A stretch of 45,311 bases of DNA, taken from positions 1 through 45,311 of the forward strand of contig CAJMLY010000017.1 in assembly GCA_905214425.1 (NCBI GenBank), given 5' to 3'. The translations under genes were made by a program, and so were the position numbers. Below the pieces are notes generated by a model that did no database searches, was not told where the DNA came from, and worked only from the letters and a program-made list of their open reading frames with translations. Positions 41,933 through 45,311 of this stretch are shown piece by piece; position 1 is the stretch's first letter; every line of letters starts with the position of its first letter. Source of the DNA: an uncultured bacterium (GTDB taxonomy: Bacteria > Actinomycetota > Coriobacteriia > Coriobacteriales > Coriobacteriaceae).

Positions 41933-43549
41933 TTACTGCTCCTTCTCAATTGCGTTTTCGACCTTGTCGCGCATCTCGGCGACCTTCATGCCAAAGATAA
42001 TCTGGATATTGTTGCCGTTGCGGTTGATGCCGCTGTTGGGCACGTGGTTGATGAGGTTCTCATCGATGAGGTCCGGGTTCTTAACGTTCACACGAAGACG
42101 CGTAAAGCAGTTCTCGAGCTCCTCGATGTTGTCCTTGCCACCAAGACCCGCGACCAGGTCGGCAATACCTGCATCGACGCCCTCTGCGGGAGCTGCGGCA
42201 ACAGCGCCCTGCTTCACCGCGACAGACGCGGCGGCCTCGCCCTCGGCAACGGACTCAGCAAGCTCGGACTCTTCCTCGCGACCAGGGGTGTGAAGGTTGA
42301 GCTTCTTAATAAGGAAGGTGAAGAGGAAGAAGTACAGCGCGGCGTTGACGACTCCGAGCACCAGCATCATCGGCCAGTTGGTCTTATCGACACCGAGGAC
42401 CAGGTTGGAGACCACGATGTTGATGATGCCGCCTGCAGTCGAAGCGGGCACGGAGAGGACCTTGAGCAGGACCAGGAAGATGCCGGAAAGAACCGAGTGA
42501 ACGACAAAGAGCACGGGAGCGGCAAAGACAAAGAGGAAGTCCATGGGCTCGGTCACGCAGGAGAGCACGGCGGTGATGATTAGCGGGATGATAACGGCCT
42601 TGGTCTTATCCTTGTTCCCCTTGTAAGCGGTGAAGATAAAGGCGAGACCGATACCGATGTAGGGCCACAGGTTGTTGAAGGTGTAGCTGTTGAAATACGT
42701 GCTATCGGAGAAGGGCTGGCCCGTCATTGCCATCTCGGCGACACGGATGGGGTAGGCGCCGGCGATAACCTGATCGCCCAGCGTAAGGGTGCCGCCCACA
42801 TCGGAGAACTGGAACGGGGTGTAGATGAGGTGGTGCAGACCGGTGGGAACGAGCAGCTTGTTGAGCATGCCGTAGATAAACAGACCGATGTTGCCGGATT
42901 CCTTAATAATGCCGGCAACGGAGGAGATGGCACCCTGAACCGGAGGCCAAACGATGCAGAAGCCCGCGCCCATGATCCAGGAGATGATGATCATGATCAG
43001 GAACGGAAAGCGAACGCCCGAGAACATCGAAAGGGCAATGGGGAACTGCTTGTTCGAGTACTTGTTGAACACGGCACCGGTGATGCAGCCCAGGATGATG
43101 CCGCCAAACACGCCGGTATCGAGCACCTGGATGCCCATAACGGTGGCCTGGCCGGTTCCGGTAAGGCCGAGCATGCCGTTCGCATCGGCAAGAGAGCCGG
43201 TGGCGTTGAGCACGATGTTGTTAGCCTGCAGGAACAGGAAGAACGACATCAGGGCGATCAGCGAAGCGTGGCCCTTGTTCTTCTTTGCCATGGCGCCGGC
43301 GATGCCCACGCAGAACAGAATCGAGAGGTTGTTGATGATAAACATCAGCGACTGATAGACAACGGCGCCCACAAGCTGGAACGGACCGGAGCCCAGTACG
43401 GGGACCAAAGCGCAGATGGTCTTGTTGGTCAGAATGATGCCCACGATGAGCAGGATGCCGGCAACCGAGAGATACATCATCGGCTGGACGATCGACTTCG
43501 CGAACACCTCCAACGGCGCTTTGAAATTGAACTTCTTTTTTGCGGTCAT
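41933..43549 (-). CDS. PTS alpha-glucoside transporter subunit IICB
   Basis: A 538-residue glucose-superfamily PTS permease that imports and phosphorylates an alpha-glucoside. The EIIC domain (1-~420) has about ten membrane spans and family blocks KSIVQPMMYLSVAGILL, LLVPTGLHHLIYTPFQF and CVTEPMDFLFVFAAPVL. An Ala/Glu-rich linker (~425-460) leads to the EIIB domain. Its phospho-cysteine is in ELENCFTRLRVNVKNP. No EIIA is fused; it is encoded separately at 44522-45034. The start is the ATG at 43549 with GGGGAG upstream. Pairing with a CDMP-type GH4 enzyme supports maltose-like substrates (GlvC/MalX-like). Confidence 0.92.
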   Translation of the reverse strand: MTAKKKFNFKAPLEVFAKSIVQPMMYLSVAGILLIVGIILTNKTICALVPVLGSGPFQLVGAVVYQSLMFIINNLSILFCVGIAGAMAKKNKGHASLIALMSFFLFLQANNIVLNATGSLADANGMLGLTGTGQATVMGIQVLDTGVFGGIILGCITGAVFNKYSNKQFPIALSMFSGVRFPFLIMIIISWIMGAGFCIVWPPVQGAISSVAGIIKESGNIGLFIYGMLNKLLVPTGLHHLIYTPFQFSDVGGTLTLGDQVIAGAYPIRVAEMAMTGQPFSDSTYFNSYTFNNLWPYIGIGLAFIFTAYKGNKDKTKAVIIPLIITAVLSCVTEPMDFLFVFAAPVLFVVHSVLSGIFLVLLKVLSVPASTAGGIINIVVSNLVLGVDKTNWPMMLVLGVVNAALYFFLFTFLIKKLNLHTPGREEESELAESVAEGEAAASVAVKQGAVAAAPAEGVDAGIADLVAGLGGKDNIEELENCFTRLRVNVKNPDLIDENLINHVPNSGINRNGNNIQIIFGMKVAEMRDKVENAIEKEQ

Positions 43550-43648
43550 AGCGGTACTCCCCTTCCTTTTCCGCAAATTAAGACAGATGTGCCCTGGGCA
43601 AGACCGTAAGCCCTGCCTTATATCAATCGATGTGTGGGCACGTTATGC

Positions 43649-44503
43649 CTAGAGACCAGGTTCTCCAAGCAGGTTAACAATGTGATATGCGAGATAACTC
43701 TTCTCGGCATCGGTAACGACAACGTTATAGGTAGACGACAAGTGGGCGGCTATGGCATCCGCGCACGAGAATGCGCACGGATACGCCGTTTCATCGATTC
43801 GGAACAGCGCGTCTCCGTTGATTTGCCCGGCCGTAGGATCGAGCGCTCGCTGTGCGAAAAACTGCAGGTGACGAACGAAGCGTTCGTAAGGCAGCGAGGT
43901 GTCATCAAGGGTCGTGGCATAGCGCTCGGAAACAATCGCGAGCACGTCGCGAACAAGCTGGACCGAAACAATCAGACGGTCAGAGCGCTGCGGCATGGTG
44001 GCGTTGACGATATGCAAGGTAATGAAACCCTGCTCCTCCTCGCTCATCTCAATGCCCAGATAGTCCTTGATGATCTGAAGGGCACGGCCCGCAAGCGCGT
44101 ACTCCTTGCGATAGAACTGCTGAATTTCGAGGAGCAGCGGGTTTTCGCAGGGAACGCCTTTGCGCTCACGCTCCAAAGCAAGGCTGATATGGTCTGCGAG
44201 AGCGATGAGGATCTTGTCATTGATATCGACATTGAGCTCTCGACGAAGCATCTGAACGATGTCCTCGGAAATCACGAGGTTGACGGTGGGGATGGACTCC
44301 AAAAGATGTGCCAAGCGGTCAATCGTACGCGAATCCTGAGAAGTTCCCTCCTGCAACGCGTAGGTCTTTTCGACTGATGCCTCGTCGATGGCATCGCCGG
44401 CATGACGGCCAAAGCAGAGGCCTCGACCGATGACGATGAGCTCGGAGCCATCGCCCGAAGTGACCATTGCGACGTTGTTGTTGAAAACTCGCTTGATAAC
44501 CAC
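43649..44503 (-). CDS. BglG/LicT family transcription antiterminator
   Basis: A 284-residue PTS-controlled RNA-binding antiterminator. The N-terminal CAT domain reads VIKRVFNNNVAMV...IVIGRGLCFGRHAGD. Two PRD domains follow (about 65-170 and 175-284). Conserved regulatory His are in RLAHLLES and DHISLAL of PRD1, and TLHIVNA and AYHIVNLLG close the PRDs. It would bind a leader RNA hairpin and prevent termination when the sugar is present. The start is the GTG at 44503, which gives the family's usual short N-terminus and has GGTGGG upstream. GTG at 44515 or 44512 is possible. It sits within the operon it probably controls. Confidence 0.92.
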   Translation of the reverse strand: MVIKRVFNNNVAMVTSGDGSELIVIGRGLCFGRHAGDAIDEASVEKTYALQEGTSQDSRTIDRLAHLLESIPTVNLVISEDIVQMLRRELNVDINDKILIALADHISLALERERKGVPCENPLLLEIQQFYRKEYALAGRALQIIKDYLGIEMSEEEQGFITLHIVNATMPQRSDRLIVSVQLVRDVLAIVSERYATTLDDTSLPYERFVRHLQFFAQRALDPTAGQINGDALFRIDETAYPCAFSCADAIAAHLSSTYNVVVTDAEKSYLAYHIVNLLGEPGL

Positions 44504-44521
44504 GGTACCCACCACAAGAAT

Positions 44522-45034
44522 TTACTCGGAAAGCCAGATGACAGGCTCTTTAACAGCGACAGGGCCGGAAGCATGCTCACGAAGAGTCGAGTTCTCCGAA
44601 CGCTCGCACACGATAACGAAGACTGTGGGATCGAAGCCGGCAGCGCGAACCGCGTCGAAATCGACCTCGACGAGGGGCTGGCCCGCGTCAACGTGATCAC
44701 CCTGGGCAACAAGCGCATGGAAGCCCTTGCCCTCAAGCTTAACAGTGTCGATTCCGATATGCAGCATCACCTGAGCAGAGCTGTCGTCGGACATGATGCC
44801 CAGCGCGTGCTCAGTCGGGAACAGCGCCGCGACGGTACCGGAAACAGGAGCGCACACCGTTCCCTCTTGGGGAACCACGGCAACGCCATCGCCCACGGCA
44901 CGGCTGCTAAAAGCGGGGTCATTGGTATTTTCTAGATGAACAAGCTCGCCGGAAACGGGAGCGAGGATTTCGAACTCGGAAGCTGCAGTCTTCTGCTCAT
45001 CCGAACCGCCCATCAGGCGAGAAAAGAAACCCAT
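44522..45034 (-). CDS. PTS glucose-type EIIA component
   Basis: A 170-residue cytoplasmic phosphocarrier that passes phosphate from HPr to the IICB permease. The Crr-like fold is clear: LAPVSGELVHLENTNDPAFS, GDGVAVVPQEG, VCAPVSGTVAALFPTEHALG (first His), and VMLHIGIDTVKLEGKGF (phospho-acceptor His). The N-terminal MGFFSRLMGGSDEQ is a short amphipathic leader as in glucose-type EIIA. The start is the ATG at 45034 with AAGGGA upstream; an ATG at 45052 has no site. First gene of the operon; licT begins 18 nt after its stop. Confidence 0.93.
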   Translation of the reverse strand: MGFFSRLMGGSDEQKTAASEFEILAPVSGELVHLENTNDPAFSSRAVGDGVAVVPQEGTVCAPVSGTVAALFPTEHALGIMSDDSSAQVMLHIGIDTVKLEGKGFHALVAQGDHVDAGQPLVEVDFDAVRAAGFDPTVFVIVCERSENSTLREHASGPVAVKEPVIWLSE

Positions 45035-45063
45035 GATGGTATGTCCCTTCATAAATATAGCCC

Positions 45064-45147
45064 AACCAAAATCAATCGAATGCGCCCATTGAGACGCGCG
45101 CGATCAAAGACTTTGGTTAGGCCCACGTCCGAGGGGACTCGGTAACC
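45064..45147 (-). promoter_or_regulatory. Leader RNA with mutually exclusive pairings (antiterminator-like)
   Basis: Upstream of the EIIA gene the leader reads GGTTA-CCGAG-TCCC-CTCGG, a 9-nt bulge, then TAACC (45147 down to 45115). The same AACC segment extends to AACCAAA (45118-45112) and can instead pair with TTTGGTT (45070-45064). This switch geometry is like a RAT/antiterminator overlapping a second hairpin, the target of LicT-type proteins. No T-tract follows the second stem, so control at the ribosome site is also possible. Inference only. Confidence 0.45.
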
Positions 45148-45172
45148 TTCCGCATTTCTTTTTACGGGGGTT

Positions 45173-45178
45173 ATTGTA
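45173..45178 (-). promoter_or_regulatory. Candidate -10 of the PTS operon
   Basis: Minus-strand TACAAT, with a weak ATTACT -35 at 17 bp. The start of transcription is expected near 45166, giving a leader of about 130 nt. Confidence 0.5.
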
Positions 45179-45209
45179 GACAACAGCAAAGCCCGAGTAA
45201 TCATTATGA

Positions 45210-45241
45210 CCGGCGAACGGTATTTTTTCTCCGATAAACGG
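45210..45241. promoter_or_regulatory. Paired CCG-N5-CGG sites upstream of the PTS promoter
   Basis: CCGGCGAACGGTATT (from 45210) and CCGATAAACGGTATT (from 45231) are direct repeats 21 bp apart, each with a CCG-N5-CGG palindrome. They centre about 49 and 70 bp upstream of the predicted start, on the same helical face, as activator sites would. No cognate regulator can be assigned. Confidence 0.5.
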
Positions 45242-45311
45242 TATTTATGCGGTACTTAGGGACGTTCCTTTTAATATGAGCAGGACATTGTCAAGAGGCA
45301 AAATCGGGCCT

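Overview
The window looks like a chromosomal segment of a GC-rich, anaerobic, gut-type Coriobacteriia, most likely Collinsella or a close relative (inference). The clues are the strongly GC-ending codons, formate-THF ligase, a superoxide reductase, an AddAB-type recombination nuclease, FucO, and a PTS plus GH4 sugar operon. No tRNA, rRNA, CRISPR array, insertion sequence or prophage was seen. Almost everything is intact housekeeping or metabolic coding sequence, so the unusual content lies in the intergenic DNA and in a few odd proteins.

Layout. 1-500: the end of an unidentified plus-strand gene and terminator hairpins. 0.5-4.2 kb: a zinc-ribbon protein (-), a cation diffusion facilitator (+) and a single-pass membrane protein with a PASTA-like domain and heptad repeats (-). 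4.4-18.5 kb: a long run of minus-strand genes. In transcription order these are dnaE and a SWIM/SNF2 helicase (28 nt apart), a superoxide reductase, a catalytically dead-looking NAD synthetase homologue, ruvC-ruvA-ruvB (overlapping) and fhs. 18.7-25.9 kb: addB-addA (3 nt apart) and a YerC/TrpR-like regulator upstream. 26.2-29.6 kb: a small 'phage holin family' membrane protein, then an Rrf2 regulator divergent from cysK-mnmA. This is a sulfur module in which CysK makes cysteine and MnmA consumes persulfide sulfur for tRNA thiolation. 29.6-35 kb: accessory-looking genes. They are an HTH-HipA-like kinase fusion, an M42 aminopeptidase, FucO, and an AT-rich islet with a LURP-one-related protein. 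35-39.9 kb: YoaK, YgiQ, a CPBP protease, an orphan RelB/DinJ-like antitoxin and a decayed gene fragment. 40.5-45 kb: an alpha-glucoside PTS operon in the order EIIA-LicT-EIICB-GH4.

The most interesting signal is a pair of ~310-nt intergenic elements at 32289-32598 and 39936-40245. All landmarks keep the same register: twin TGCATAA boxes, a closing stem, an A-rich internal loop and a central AAA-triloop hairpin, each within 0-1 nt. The middle sequence has diverged, but the helices keep compensatory changes. This is what a structured non-coding RNA family would look like. Also notable are the NadE-like protein that has lost the Glu-Lys-Cys triad and the SGGxDS loop, three phased palindromes with a CCTAGG/CTTAAG core at 38147-38257, and a PTS-operon leader with mutually exclusive pairings downstream of two CCG-N5-CGG sites.

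Limits: identifications rest on reading motifs in translated sequence and on remembered family features. No database or folding program was run.
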